Of a stretch of 64,000 nucleotides of DNA, positions 25,402-36,022 are shown piece by piece; positions within the stretch are counted from its first letter, which is position 1, and every line of letters starts with the position of its first letter. Origin of the DNA: JAVBJV01 sp031555315 (lineage in GTDB: Bacteria > Pseudomonadota > Alphaproteobacteria > Acetobacterales > Acetobacteraceae); the NCBI GenBank assembly GCA_031555315.1, contig JAVBUO010000013.1, positions 1-64,000 on the forward strand, read 5' to 3'. The notes under the pieces were generated by a model. It ran no database searches and was not told the DNA's origin. It saw nothing but the letters and a program-made list of their open reading frames with translations. Made by a program: the position numbers and the translations under genes.

Positions 25402-26388
25402 ATGGACGCTGCGATGCCAATCGTCACACATCAGGATGTGGTGAATGCGCGGGCGCGGATCGCGCCGTACATCGTGCATACGCCGATGCTGCGCAGCACG
25501 GTCCTGGATGAACGGGTGGGCGGGGTTGTGCTGATCAAGCCCGAACCGTTGCAGCGCACGGGGTCGTTCAAGTTCCGGGGCGCCACGAATGCGGCACTGC
25601 AACTGAACGAGGCCGGCCGCCGGGCGGGTATCGTCACGCATTCGTCCGGCAATCACGGTCAGGCTGTGGCGGCGGCGGCAAAGGCGATCGGCGCGCGGGC
25701 GACGATCTTCATGCCGGCGGATGCACCGCGCACCAAGGTGGAAAGCACGCGACGCTGGGGCGCCGACATCGTTCCGTACGATCGCAACAAGGATGACAGG
25801 TTTGCGCTGACCGAGGATTTCGCGCGACGCACGGGTGCAGTGCTGCTTCCGCCCTATGACCATCCGCATATCATTGCAGGACAGGGAACGCTGGCGCTGG
25901 AACTGCTCGAGGATGCGCAGCGCGCGGGGTTGTCGCTGGATACGCTGCTGGTCAACACGGGCGGTGGTGGCCTGGTGGCCGGGTGCGCGCTTGCCGTGCA
26001 GGGGATATCTCCTGCCACCGCAGTCTATGCGGTCGAGCCGGAGGGGTCCGACGATACGGCGCGCTCGCTTGCCGCCGGTCGTCGGCTTGCCAATGCACCG
26101 GGGGCTTCACAGTTGTGCGATGCACTGCTCACCGTGATGCCGGGAGAGCTGACGTTTCCGATCAACCAGAAATTGCTGCACTGCGGGTTGACGGTATCGG
26201 ATACGGACGTTCTGCAAGCTATGGCATTTGCGTTCGAACATCTGAAGCTGGTGGTCGAACCAGGCGGCGCTGTGTCTCTGGCGGCGCTGCTGTCCGGAAG
26301 GATCGATATGCGCGGCAAGGTGACCGGCGTGGTGATCAGCGGCGGCAATGTCGATCCCGCCGTATTTGGACGTGCATTAACAACATAA
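25402..26388 (+). CDS. Threonine/serine dehydratase family PLP enzyme
   Basis: 328 residues, fold type II. The PLP lysine is K57 in TGSFKFRGATNA. SSGNHGQAVA binds the substrate carboxylate. A GGGGLVAG loop binds the PLP phosphate. Lacking the C-terminal ACT-like regulatory domains of IlvA, it belongs with the short catabolic dehydratases (threonine, serine or hydroxyaspartate). It produces a 2-oxo acid and ammonia. It is probably co-transcribed with the FAD oxidoreductase, with AAGG about 10 bases upstream. Confidence 0.85.
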   Translation: MDAAMPIVTHQDVVNARARIAPYIVHTPMLRSTVLDERVGGVVLIKPEPLQRTGSFKFRGATNAALQLNEAGRRAGIVTHSSGNHGQAVAAAAKAIGARATIFMPADAPRTKVESTRRWGADIVPYDRNKDDRFALTEDFARRTGAVLLPPYDHPHIIAGQGTLALELLEDAQRAGLSLDTLLVNTGGGGLVAGCALAVQGISPATAVYAVEPEGSDDTARSLAAGRRLANAPGASQLCDALLTVMPGELTFPINQKLLHCGLTVSDTDVLQAMAFAFEHLKLVVEPGGAVSLAALLSGRIDMRGKVTGVVISGGNVDPAVFGRALTT

Positions 26389-26452
26389 CTTGGGATGACA
26401 ACCTGCCCTGTCGGAGTTTATAGTTTCATCAATGAAATTATAAGGGGGAGGG

Positions 26453-27424
26453 ATGATGCTGAATCGTCGTACAGTTTTAACGGCCGGTATGGTCGGTGGG
26501 TTTGTTCTGCAGGCTGGCAGAGCGATAGCAGAACCTTTGTATACGAATATGTTGATGTTCATCCCAGCCGGGCCAGGCGGCGGCTGGGACGGGTTGGGGC
26601 GGGCGATCGAATTGGTTGCCCGCGATGCAGGGCTGGTCAGGAATTTCCAGTTCGAGAATGTCGGCGGTGCGGGCGGTACAGTGGGATTGCCACGCTTCAT
26701 CGCCCAACGGCGCGGCCGTGGTGATGCACTGTTTGTGACCGGCGCGGTGACGGTGGGCGCAGTGCTGACCAACAAGTCGCCGGTCGGACTGTCCGACATC
26801 ACGCCGATTGCGCGTCTGACCGATGAAGCGCCGGTTATCGTCGTGCCGGCTTCGTCGCCGTTTCAGACCATCGCCGATCTGCTGGAAGCGCTGAAGAACG
26901 ATCCCGGAAAAGTGTCGGTCTGCGGCGGTTCGGCCGGCGGGGTCGATCACATTGCGCTGGGTCTGATTCTGAAGGCGCTGGGGCGTTCGGCACGCGAGGC
27001 GTCGTTCGTTGCGTTCCCCGGCGGCGGGCCGGCGCTGGCGGCATTGCTGGGGGCGCAGGTGTCGGCTGGAATTTCCGGATATTCGGAGTTCTCCGAGCAG
27101 ATCAGCGCCGGCCGCCTGCGTGGGCTGGCGACGCTGGGTGAACGGCGTGTCGATCCTGCCATCCCGACGGCGAAGGAAAGCGGGCTGGATGTCGTGATCG
27201 GCAACTGGCGTGGCGTCTTCGGCGCACAGGGCATAACAGCGGCGCAAAAAGCAGCACTGGTGAAATTCGTCACCGACCTGCACGCGCTGCCGGCCTGGAC
27301 CGAACTCCTGAAAACGCGCGGCTGGGACGATGCGTTCCTGGTCGGGGGGGCGTTCGAGGAATTCCTGCGCCAGGATATGGCGGCGACGGAAATGGTCCTG
27401 AAGGATATCGGGTTGATCACATGA
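26453..27424 (+). CDS. tctC: Tripartite tricarboxylate transporter substrate-binding protein
   Basis: 323 residues. A twin-arginine-like signal (NRRTVLTAG) occupies residues 1-27. Mature motifs are MLMFIPAGPGGGWDGLGRAIE and NVGGAGGTVG. It binds a carboxylate in the periplasm for TctAB. GGGAG lies directly before the tandem ATGs 26453/26456. Its stop overlaps the tctB start by 4 bases. Part of a complete tctCBA operon next to the oxidoreductase-dehydratase pair. Confidence 0.87.
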   Translation: MMLNRRTVLTAGMVGGFVLQAGRAIAEPLYTNMLMFIPAGPGGGWDGLGRAIELVARDAGLVRNFQFENVGGAGGTVGLPRFIAQRRGRGDALFVTGAVTVGAVLTNKSPVGLSDITPIARLTDEAPVIVVPASSPFQTIADLLEALKNDPGKVSVCGGSAGGVDHIALGLILKALGRSAREASFVAFPGGGPALAALLGAQVSAGISGYSEFSEQISAGRLRGLATLGERRVDPAIPTAKESGLDVVIGNWRGVFGAQGITAAQKAALVKFVTDLHALPAWTELLKTRGWDDAFLVGGAFEEFLRQDMAATEMVLKDIGLIT

Positions 27425-27900
27425 AAATCGGGATGGCGCGCGCCGATCTTGGCGTGGGTATTTTCGTCTTCGGACTGGGAGTGTTCGCCCTGTTCGGCAC
27501 GATCAGCATCCCGCAGACGCCGCTGTATGCGGCGGTGGGGGCGAAGCTCGTCCCGTATCTGTGCGCGGCGCTGCTGATGGTGCTCGGCTGTTATCTGATG
27601 CTCGATGCGATGCGCGGCGGCTGGTCGCGGCATTTGCCGGATGCCGACGGGGCACCGATGAACTGGCGTGCTTTCGGCCTGCTGGCCGCGGGGGCGCTGG
27701 TCAACATGGTGCTGATCGATCCGCTGGGGTTCGTGATCGCCGCCAGCGGCCAGTTCGCCCTGACGGTGCGCGCCTTCGGATCGCGAAAGCTTCTGCGTGA
27801 CATTCTGATCGGGATCACGGTGACGCTGGCTGCGTATCTGGGGTTCAACAAGGGCTTGGGTGTGAATATCGGCGCCGGCGTGCTGGAGGGACTGCTCTGA
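27421..27900 (+). CDS. tctB: Tripartite tricarboxylate transporter small membrane subunit
   Basis: 159 residues, four predicted membrane helices (about 11-30, 42-60, 80-100, 125-150), the usual form of TctB. It partners the large subunit TctA in the inner membrane for sodium- or proton-driven uptake. ATGA overlap with tctC; one base separates its stop from the tctA start. Confidence 0.85.
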   Translation: MKIGMARADLGVGIFVFGLGVFALFGTISIPQTPLYAAVGAKLVPYLCAALLMVLGCYLMLDAMRGGWSRHLPDADGAPMNWRAFGLLAAGALVNMVLIDPLGFVIAASGQFALTVRAFGSRKLLRDILIGITVTLAAYLGFNKGLGVNIGAGVLEGLL

Positions 27901-27901
27901 G

Positions 27902-29401
27902 ATGGAGACACTGTACAATCTGGCAAACGGATTTTCCGTCGCCCTGACACCGTGGAATCTGTTGTGGGCGCTGCTGGGCTGTTTTCTGGGAACGGCGATC
28001 GGCGTTCTGCCGGGAATAGGGCCGGCGCTGGCCATCGCACTGTTGCTGCCGATCACCTATCAGGTCAGTGCGACCGGCGCGTTCATCCTGTTCTGCGGTG
28101 TGTTCTACGGTGCGATGTACGGCGGCAGCACGACGTCGATCCTGATCAACACACCGGGGGAATCCGGTTCGATCATCACGGCGCTGGAAGGCAACAAGAT
28201 GGCCCGTAACGGCCGGGCCGGGCCGGCGCTGGCCACCGCGGCGATCGGGTCGTTCGTGGCGGGGACCGTCGGCACGCTGGGGATCGCCTTCCTGGGGCCG
28301 GTCGTCGTCGAATTGGCCCTGCAGCTCGGGCCGGCCGAATATTTCAGTCTGATGGTGCTGTGTTTCGTCACCGTCTCTGCCGTGCTGGGCAGCAGTGCGG
28401 TGCGTGGTCTGACCAGTCTGGCGTTCGGCATTCTGCTGGGGCTGATCGGGATCGACATGCAGACCGGGCAGCCGCGCTTCACGTTCGGCGTGCCGGAGCT
28501 GATGGATGGCGTGAACGTGGTGCTGGTGGCGGTCGCGCTGTTTGCCGTGGCGGAAACGCTGTACCTGGCATTGCACTGGCGCCCCGGGCAAGACGAGGTT
28601 CTGCCGGTGCGCGGCAGGCTCTGGCTGAACGGATCGGACTGGCGGCGCAGTTTCTTTCCGTGGCTGCGTGGCGCGGCGATCGGCTTTCCGTTCGGCGTGA
28701 TGCCAGCCGGCGGCACGGAAATGCCGACGATGCTGTCCTATTATACGGAGCGTAAACTCTCGAAACACCCCGAGGAGTTCGGCACGACCGGCGCGATCGA
28801 AGGCGTGGCCGGGCCGGAGGCAGCGAACAATGCGGCGGCGGCGGGTATTCTGGTGCCGATGCTGACCTTGGGGCTGCCGACATCGGCGACGGCGGCGATC
28901 ATGCTGTCGGCTTTTCAGTCATACGGAATCCAGCCCGGACCGCTGCTGTTTACCAGCCATCCCGAACTGGTCTGGGGGCTGATCGCCAGCCTGTATATCG
29001 CCAACGTGATGTTGCTGGTGTTGAATCTGCCGCTGGTCGGTCTGTGGGTGAAGATCCTGCATATCCCGACGCCGCTGCTTTACGGTGGCATCCTGGTGTT
29101 TGCGACGGTCGGCACTTACGGGATCAGCAATTCGGTCATCGACCTGGTCCTGCTGTACGGCATCGGGATGATCGGCGTGCTGATGAAGAAGTTCGATTTC
29201 CCCGTCGCGCCTGTCATCATCGGCATGATCCTGGGGCCGATGGCGGAGCAGGCAATGCGTCAGGCGCTGACGATCAGCCAGGGGGATTGGAGCATGTTCG
29301 TCACGCGGCCGGTTTCGCTGGCGATTCTGCTGGTCGCACTGGCGGCCTTCGCCGGGCCGTGGCTGTGGGGCACGATGCAGCGGCGTTTCGCCATTCCGTA
29401 A
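27902..29401 (+). CDS. tctA: Tripartite tricarboxylate transporter large membrane subunit
   Basis: 499 residues, the standard length. The hallmark GCFLGTAIGVLPGIGPALAIALLLPIT near residue 25, the YGAMYGGSTTSILINTPGES motif near 75, and NNAAAAGILVPMLTLGLPTSATAAIML near 320 are all present. It is the main translocation subunit. Placed after tctC and tctB, it makes a complete importer; citrate-like di- or tricarboxylates are the family substrates. Confidence 0.92.
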   Translation: METLYNLANGFSVALTPWNLLWALLGCFLGTAIGVLPGIGPALAIALLLPITYQVSATGAFILFCGVFYGAMYGGSTTSILINTPGESGSIITALEGNKMARNGRAGPALATAAIGSFVAGTVGTLGIAFLGPVVVELALQLGPAEYFSLMVLCFVTVSAVLGSSAVRGLTSLAFGILLGLIGIDMQTGQPRFTFGVPELMDGVNVVLVAVALFAVAETLYLALHWRPGQDEVLPVRGRLWLNGSDWRRSFFPWLRGAAIGFPFGVMPAGGTEMPTMLSYYTERKLSKHPEEFGTTGAIEGVAGPEAANNAAAAGILVPMLTLGLPTSATAAIMLSAFQSYGIQPGPLLFTSHPELVWGLIASLYIANVMLLVLNLPLVGLWVKILHIPTPLLYGGILVFATVGTYGISNSVIDLVLLYGIGMIGVLMKKFDFPVAPVIIGMILGPMAEQAMRQALTISQGDWSMFVTRPVSLAILLVALAAFAGPWLWGTMQRRFAIP

Positions 29402-29408
29402 AAAGAAA

Positions 29409-29440
29409 GACCGGTATCGCCTGTGTCTGCGATACCGGTC
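29409..29440. terminator. Terminator hairpin between convergent genes
   Basis: 12-bp perfect stem with an 8-nt loop (arms 29409-29420 and 29429-29440). On the minus strand it is followed by TCTTTCTTTTT, so it best terminates the leftward GST gene. It may also stop tctA transcripts. Confidence 0.8.
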
Positions 29441-29448
29441 GAGAACGT

Positions 29449-30117
29449 TCAGTTTTGGGGATCTTCGTATCTTGGCAACAGCCAGGCATCAGGTTCCCCG
29501 GCTGCCGTATCGTACCAGGCGCTGACCAGCGGGTGCGCGCGCACGGCATCGCAATAGGCGTGGCTTTCGGCGGTCAGCTTCGGTTGGTAGGTCAGGAATC
29601 TTGTGACGATCGGCGCGAACATCGCATCCGCGCCATTGAAGGTCGTGCCGAACAGAAACGGCCCGTCCGCTCCGAAGCGGGCGCGGGTTTCCGTCCAGAT
29701 CCTTTCGATGCGCCCGATATCGGCCAGTGCGCCGGGCGTTTGCCCCTTGCCGGGGAATGTGCGGCCCAGATTGGCCGGCATGGCGATGCGCAGTTCGCGG
29801 AACCCCGCGTGCATTTCCGCCGCAATCGTCCGCGCGTGTACGCGGGCGGCGAAGTCGCGCGGCCAGATCGTGCCGGAGGAAACTTCCTCGCAGTATTCGC
29901 AGATTGCCAGGCTTTCCCACACGCGATGTCCGTTGTGCTCCAGATATGGCACCAGGCCGTTCGGCGAGACTTTTCTGACCGCCATGGTCTCGCCGCCACC
30001 GGCCAGCGGAATCACCGCGATATCGACGTTCAGCCGCGCCATCTGCACGGGCAGCCAGCCGCGCAGGCTCCACGACGAATAGCGCCGCGTGCCGATATAG
30101 AGCTTGCCGTCCGCCAT
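29449..30117 (-). CDS. Glutathione S-transferase family protein
   Basis: 222 residues. N-terminal thioredoxin-like domain (1-80) begins LYIGTRRYSSWSLRGWL, with a serine in the catalytic position. The glutathione-site motif NGLVPYLEHNGHRVWESLAICEY is intact. An all-helical C-terminal domain follows. Probably cytoplasmic detoxification or a related isomerase activity. GGAGG precedes the ATG at 30117; a further-upstream in-frame start is rejected. Confidence 0.85.
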   Translation of the reverse strand: MADGKLYIGTRRYSSWSLRGWLPVQMARLNVDIAVIPLAGGGETMAVRKVSPNGLVPYLEHNGHRVWESLAICEYCEEVSSGTIWPRDFAARVHARTIAAEMHAGFRELRIAMPANLGRTFPGKGQTPGALADIGRIERIWTETRARFGADGPFLFGTTFNGADAMFAPIVTRFLTYQPKLTAESHAYCDAVRAHPLVSAWYDTAAGEPDAWLLPRYEDPQN

Positions 30118-30133
30118 GGTGCCTCCGTGCTGT

Positions 30134-30859
30134 TCAGTTTGTATGCAGCGTGTGGTAACGCAGGGCGGACAGCCTGCCATCGGTGAACCAGGCGTCAAGC
30201 TGATAATCGATCGCGCTGTCGTCGGATTGGAACACCGTATACGCCCAGGTGAGTTGCCGCACGTTCTGTGCCGTGGGAGGCAACGAAAGAGCGTGCAACA
30301 CGGCAGTGCGTTCCATGCCCAGTTGCAGGCCCGCCGGCATGGTGGGCGGCGTCAGCCTGTCGGTCGTAGCGCAGGTTTGCGATGCAGGCGTATTGTCTTG
30401 CGCGATCACCCAACCGTTGATTCTCTGATCGGGGCTGAGGCTGGAAGCCATGATGGCGCGCAGCCCGGCGGGCCGGGAATCCCAGCATGCCGCGCTGTAC
30501 ATCACCTCACCTTCGCCGTGCGCGCGTGTGCTGCCCCACAGCCGCGCCAGATCGGGCAGTCGGGTGGCATTGTCGCGTCCCTCCGTGTCGAGGGTCACAG
30601 TCGTTCCGCCAATGTCCAGCGTATCGAACGGCGCGAACATACGGGTGATGGTGGTGCGTTGCGCTTCGTCGTTCTTTTCCACTTCGCGCGGTGCTGCGCC
30701 GGACGCATGGTTCAGAACTGCGAAGGCATGTCCTGGTAACCCGGGAAGGTCGCGCACGATGGGTAACGTGTCCGGTTCCTGCTGCGGTGACGTCTGGGCG
30801 AAAGCATGGCTGATCGCAAGATAGGCCAGCAGGGCGAAGGAAAGAGAAAATACGTTCAT
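30134..30859 (-). CDS. Hypothetical secreted protein
   Basis: 241 residues. Signal peptide 1-21 (MNVFSLSFALLAYLAISHAFAQ). The mature part has four cysteine/tryptophan-rich spots (YSAACWDSRPAG, SQTCATTDR) and a C-terminal region (LGMERTAVLHAL, YTVFQSDDSAIDYQLDAWF) resembling small periplasmic beta-rich proteins. No family recognised. 16 bases upstream of the GST gene on the same strand, possibly co-transcribed. The ribosome site is weak. Confidence 0.6.
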   Translation of the reverse strand: MNVFSLSFALLAYLAISHAFAQTSPQQEPDTLPIVRDLPGLPGHAFAVLNHASGAAPREVEKNDEAQRTTITRMFAPFDTLDIGGTTVTLDTEGRDNATRLPDLARLWGSTRAHGEGEVMYSAACWDSRPAGLRAIMASSLSPDQRINGWVIAQDNTPASQTCATTDRLTPPTMPAGLQLGMERTAVLHALSLPPTAQNVRQLTWAYTVFQSDDSAIDYQLDAWFTDGRLSALRYHTLHTN

Positions 30860-30993
30860 GACCGTTCGATTGTTTCGGGGTGGCGTGGAAGAAAATTCTA
30901 CCGTGGGTGGACGAATTGGCAAAGTAACCGTTGGGCACTTTTCAGAGTGTGTGTCCTGAAGCAGAGTGTTCGCTTCTCGGGGAAGGAAACGCG

Positions 30994-32325
<1,332 letters not shown>

Positions 32326-32348
32326 AGCAGGACGCTGCCCTGCACCCG

Positions 32349-32507
32349 CCAGGAGGCGACCGCCTCCTGGACCTGGGTTTATTCAAGGGAAACCGGATAT
32401 GGAAAAGGGGGCTTTTGATGCCCCCTTTTCCATATCCGGCCTAAGGTATCCACGGGGTCCGGGGAGCGGGCCGCTCCCCGGCAGGGGTATGGGGACAGCG
32501 TCCCCAT
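32349..32507. repeat. Cluster of four perfect palindromes in one intergenic region
   Basis: Four hairpins in about 160 bp between convergent genes. First, a 10-bp stem with 2-nt loop at 32349-32370. Second, a 20-bp perfect stem with 7-nt loop at 32393-32439. Third, an 11-bp stem with 1-nt spacer at 32459-32481. Fourth, an 8-bp stem with 3-nt loop at 32489-32507. The second ends with T-rich sequence within the stem and probably terminates both neighbours. The third and fourth look like the GGGGAGC/GCTCCCC-type intergenic repeats common in Rhodospirillales. Confidence 0.75.
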
Positions 32508-32509
32508 GC

Positions 32510-34240
32510 TTAATAAATCTCCGGCTCCGGCGTCGGTGCGCCCGCTTCCAGAAAATCGTAATCGCAGCCGTCGTCGGCCTGGCTGACGTGATCCAGATGC
32601 AGCGCGCCCCAGCCGCGTTGATATTTCGGGGCGGGAGGCGTCCACGCTGCACGGCGGCGGTCCAGTTCGGCGGTATCGACCAGCAGGTCGAGTTTGCGGG
32701 CGGCAACATCCAGCGTGATCATGTCGCCGTCGCGCACCAGGGCCAATGGGCCGCCGATATGGCTTTCGGGGGCGACGTGCAGCACGCAGGTGCCGTACGA
32801 CGTGCCGGACATCCGCGCATCGGACACGCGCACCATGTCGCGCACCCCGGCTTTCAGCAGTTTCTGCGGCAGCGGCATCATCCCCCATTCGGGCATGCCG
32901 GGGCCGCCCTGCGGGCCGGCCGAGCGCAGCACCAGCACGCTGTCGGGGGTGACGGGCAGATCGGGATCGTCGAGCCGGGCCTTCAGATCGGCGTAACTGT
33001 CGAACACGATGGCCGGGCCGGTGTGGCGCAACAGATGCGGGCTGGCGGCGCTGTGTTTGATGACCGCGCCGTCGGGGGCCAGCGACCCACGCAGGATCGC
33101 CACGCCACCTTCCGCCTGCAGGGCATTGTCGGGGGTGCGGATCACGTCGTCGTTGAACACCTCGGCGCCGGCGATGTTCTCGCCCAGTGTTTTGCCGTTC
33201 ACGGTGCGCGCGTTGACGTCCAGATATCGGCGCAGACGTTCGAGGAAGGCACGTGTGCCGCCCGCATAGAAGAAATCCTCCATCAGGTATGTATCGCCGT
33301 TCGGGCGCAGATTGGCGATCAGCGGTGTGCGGCGCGACAACGCATCGAACGAATCGAGATCCATCTTGAATTTCGCGCGTCGCGCCATGGCGATCAGGTG
33401 CGGGATGGCGTTGGTCGAACCGCCCAGGCCCATCGCGGCGATGACGGCATTATCGAAGCTGCCTTGGGTGAGCATCGCCGAGGGTTTCAGATCCTCCCAC
33501 ACCATATCGACGATCCGCCGTCCGCTGGCGGTGGCCATACGCGGGTGATTGGAATCGGCGGCGGGGATCGACGATGCGCCCGGCAGGGTGAAGCCCATCG
33601 CCTCGGCGGCGATCATCATCGTGGCGGCGGTGCCTGCCGTCATGCAGGTGCCGTAGGAACGCGCGATGCCGCCTTCCATCTCGCGCCAGGCTTCCTTCGT
33701 GATGGTGCCGGCACGCAGTTCGGCGTGGTATTTCCACATGTCCGACCCGGAACCCAGCGTCTGCCCATGCCAGTTGCCGCGCAGCATCGGTCCGGCGGGA
33801 ACGAAGATCGCCGGGAAGTCGAGGCTGAACGCGCCCATCAGCAGCGCGGGGGTGGTCTTGTCGCAGCCGCCCATCAGCACGAGGCCGTCGACGGGCAGTG
33901 ACCGGCCGATTTCCTCGGTCTCGATCGCCAGCAGATTGCGGTACAGCATCGTCGTCGGGCGCATGAAGCTTTCGGTGACCGACAGCGCGGGCAGTTCCAC
34001 CGGGAAACCACCCGCCGCCCACACGCCGCGTTTCACCTCGTCGGCGCGGATGCGGAAATGCTGGTGACACGGGTTGAGATCCGACCAGGTCGAGACGATG
34101 CCGATTACCGGCTTGCCGCGATAATCCTCCTCGGCATAGCCCATCTGCTGCATGCGGCTGCGATGCCCGAAGGAACGCATGTCGTCGGTACCGAACCAGC
34201 GATGGCTGCGCAGATCCTCGGGTTTTTTCCGCTGTGCCAT
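32510..34240 (-). CDS. IlvD/Edd family dehydratase (sugar-acid dehydratase-like)
   Basis: 576 residues, in the range of L-arabinonate/D-xylonate-type dehydratases of the IlvD/Edd family. Iron-sulfur cysteines are seen in SDLNPCHQHF, GGCDKTTPA and GTCMTAGTA. The C-terminal domain has the SDARMSGTSYGTC motif. It dehydrates a 2,3-dihydroxy or sugar acid to a 2-keto-3-deoxy acid. The start MAQRKKPEDLRSHRWFGTDD matches the sugar-acid subgroup better than IlvD. A strong AAGGGGGGAG precedes the ATG. Confidence 0.87.
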   Translation of the reverse strand: MAQRKKPEDLRSHRWFGTDDMRSFGHRSRMQQMGYAEEDYRGKPVIGIVSTWSDLNPCHQHFRIRADEVKRGVWAAGGFPVELPALSVTESFMRPTTMLYRNLLAIETEEIGRSLPVDGLVLMGGCDKTTPALLMGAFSLDFPAIFVPAGPMLRGNWHGQTLGSGSDMWKYHAELRAGTITKEAWREMEGGIARSYGTCMTAGTAATMMIAAEAMGFTLPGASSIPAADSNHPRMATASGRRIVDMVWEDLKPSAMLTQGSFDNAVIAAMGLGGSTNAIPHLIAMARRAKFKMDLDSFDALSRRTPLIANLRPNGDTYLMEDFFYAGGTRAFLERLRRYLDVNARTVNGKTLGENIAGAEVFNDDVIRTPDNALQAEGGVAILRGSLAPDGAVIKHSAASPHLLRHTGPAIVFDSYADLKARLDDPDLPVTPDSVLVLRSAGPQGGPGMPEWGMMPLPQKLLKAGVRDMVRVSDARMSGTSYGTCVLHVAPESHIGGPLALVRDGDMITLDVAARKLDLLVDTAELDRRRAAWTPPAPKYQRGWGALHLDHVSQADDGCDYDFLEAGAPTPEPEIY

Positions 34241-34303
34241 GTCTCCCCCCTTGGCGCCGTGTTGCGGGCACTGTGCCACCGGGGTGGGGTTCTGGCTACA
34301 GGT

Positions 34304-34873
34304 TCAGGGCAGGCGCTTTTTCCAGTCCAGCGGCGAGACGAGAATGCGCTGTTCGAATGTGCCGTCCCATTGGGTGGAAAAGCCGTGCCGGTGCAGTTCC
34401 TCGACGATCGTGCGTCCGATCCCGGGCCCCTGGGTGGCTTCGTGCTCGGGGTCGATCGGGCCGAACGAGAGGTACAGTCCCATGCCATCCACGGCGCGCT
34501 CCAGATCCTGGCCGTGATAGAAACAGTAGCCGTGGACCTGGCCCTTGTCGGCGACTTCATCATACACGGCGAGGGTGTCGTCGTATCCCTCGTTTTGCGT
34601 GTAACCGGCGTTCTGCAGCGCGATGATGCCGTTCTGGTTCAGCGCCAGAAAGACCGCGTCCAGCCTGTCACAGTCGGTTTCGGCCGGCCAGGTTTCCTGT
34701 TCGCGCTTTAGGGCGGCGATGCTGGCGGCGATGTCGGCGCAGGCCTTGTCGGCCTGCGCGCCGTGCAGCTCGTCGTCGCAGATGATGCCTTCGATCTCGC
34801 CCTGATCGAAGAAGCCGGACCGCACCAATATACGGATATGATGGGCGATGTCGTCGTCCACAGAAGGCACCAT
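34304..34873 (-). CDS. DUF6891-like protein of unknown function
   Basis: 189 residues, soluble, acidic. The HGYCFYHGQDLERAVDG segment near residue 105 and the GIGRTIVEELHRHGFSTQWDG segment near residue 155 recall the DUF6891 family; this assignment is from memory of the pattern. No catalytic motif is evident. It starts 14 bases after the stop of the oxidoreductase gene and probably shares its transcript. Confidence 0.6.
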   Translation of the reverse strand: MVPSVDDDIAHHIRILVRSGFFDQGEIEGIICDDELHGAQADKACADIAASIAALKREQETWPAETDCDRLDAVFLALNQNGIIALQNAGYTQNEGYDDTLAVYDEVADKGQVHGYCFYHGQDLERAVDGMGLYLSFGPIDPEHEATQGPGIGRTIVEELHRHGFSTQWDGTFEQRILVSPLDWKKRLP

Positions 34874-34887
34874 GGTGCGATGTCCGT

Positions 34888-35913
34888 TCAGCTATGCACG
34901 CGGACCAGCAGCTTGCCGAAGTTCTTTCCTTGCAGCAGACCGATCAGCGCGGCGGGGGCGTTCTCGAGCCCGTTTATCACATCTTCCTTCCAGCGCAATT
35001 TCCTTTCGCGGATCCAGACCGGAACGTCGCGCAGAAAATCGCCGCGATGGGCGGCGAAGTCCGAAACGATAAATCCGCGTATTGTCAGCCGTTTGGTCAG
35101 CACGGTGCGCATCAGACCGGGCAGGCGGTCCATCCCGGCGACCGGATCGGTTGAAATGCCGGTGGCGTTGTATTGCGCGATCAGACCGCAGACCGGAATG
35201 CGCGCGAAATCGTTGAGCAACGGAAACACCGCTTTCCAGACCTCGCCGCCGACATTCTCGAAATAGATGTCGATCCCGTTCGGGCAGGCGGCGCGCAACT
35301 GGTCGTGAAAATCCGCCGCCCGGTGATCGATGGCGGCATCGAAGCCGAGTTCGTCGCGGATGTAGCGCTGCTTTTCGGCCCCGCCCACGATGCCCACCGC
35401 CCGGCAGCCGCGGATGCGCGCGATCTGCCCGACCGCCGACCCGACCGGGCCCGAAGCCGCCGCGACCACCACCGTTTCGCCGGGTTTCGGCTGGCCGATG
35501 ATGTGCAGGCCCGTATACGCCGTCATCCCCGGCATACCCAGCACGCCCAGCGCCGCGGTGACCGGCGCGATGCTGGGGTCGAGCTTCGTCAGGGTGCTCG
35601 CATCGGCCACCGAGAACATCTGCCATCCGGCGGCGGCCAGCACGGTGTCGCCGGGTTTGAAATCCGCGTGGCGGCTGTCGATCACCTCGCACACCGTGCC
35701 ACCGACCATCGTCTCGCCGATGCCGACCGGCTTGGCGTAGGATTTCGCATCGCTGATCCGCCCGCGCATATACGGGTCGAGCGACAGATACAGCGTGCGC
35801 AACAACACCTGCCCGTCGGCGGGTTGCGGCATGTCGCATGCCTCGAGGCGGAAGTTTTCCGGCACCGGCGCGCCTTCCGGCCGCGAGACGAGACAGATCC
35901 GGCGGTTTTGCAT
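34888..35913 (-). CDS. NADP-dependent oxidoreductase, MDR superfamily (CurA/LTB4 dehydrogenase type)
   Basis: 341 residues. N-terminal catalytic domain with LYLSLDPYMRGRISD, typical of the zinc-independent enone/alkenal reductase group. The nucleotide-binding site is VVAAASGPVGSAVGQIARIRGCRAVGIVGG. The C-terminus carries GKLLVRV. It reduces the double bond of enones and alkenals with NADPH. GGAGG precedes ATG 35913. First gene of a leftward run with the DUF6891-like gene. Confidence 0.88.
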   Translation of the reverse strand: MQNRRICLVSRPEGAPVPENFRLEACDMPQPADGQVLLRTLYLSLDPYMRGRISDAKSYAKPVGIGETMVGGTVCEVIDSRHADFKPGDTVLAAAGWQMFSVADASTLTKLDPSIAPVTAALGVLGMPGMTAYTGLHIIGQPKPGETVVVAAASGPVGSAVGQIARIRGCRAVGIVGGAEKQRYIRDELGFDAAIDHRAADFHDQLRAACPNGIDIYFENVGGEVWKAVFPLLNDFARIPVCGLIAQYNATGISTDPVAGMDRLPGLMRTVLTKRLTIRGFIVSDFAAHRGDFLRDVPVWIRERKLRWKEDVINGLENAPAALIGLLQGKNFGKLLVRVHS

Positions 35914-36022
35914 GACAGTTCCTCCCCTTGTTGCAGGCGCGTATTCCAGCACCGTGCGCCGCCGTTGTCACGTGTCGGCCGGGGTGGTTGCCGTGCGGTG
36001 CGGTGCGCGGCAATTTAACGGC

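Noticed and set aside
32399..33901. 500-codon open frame on the plus strand
   Set aside because: Antisense to the IlvD/Edd dehydratase and begins inside the palindrome cluster; no domain.
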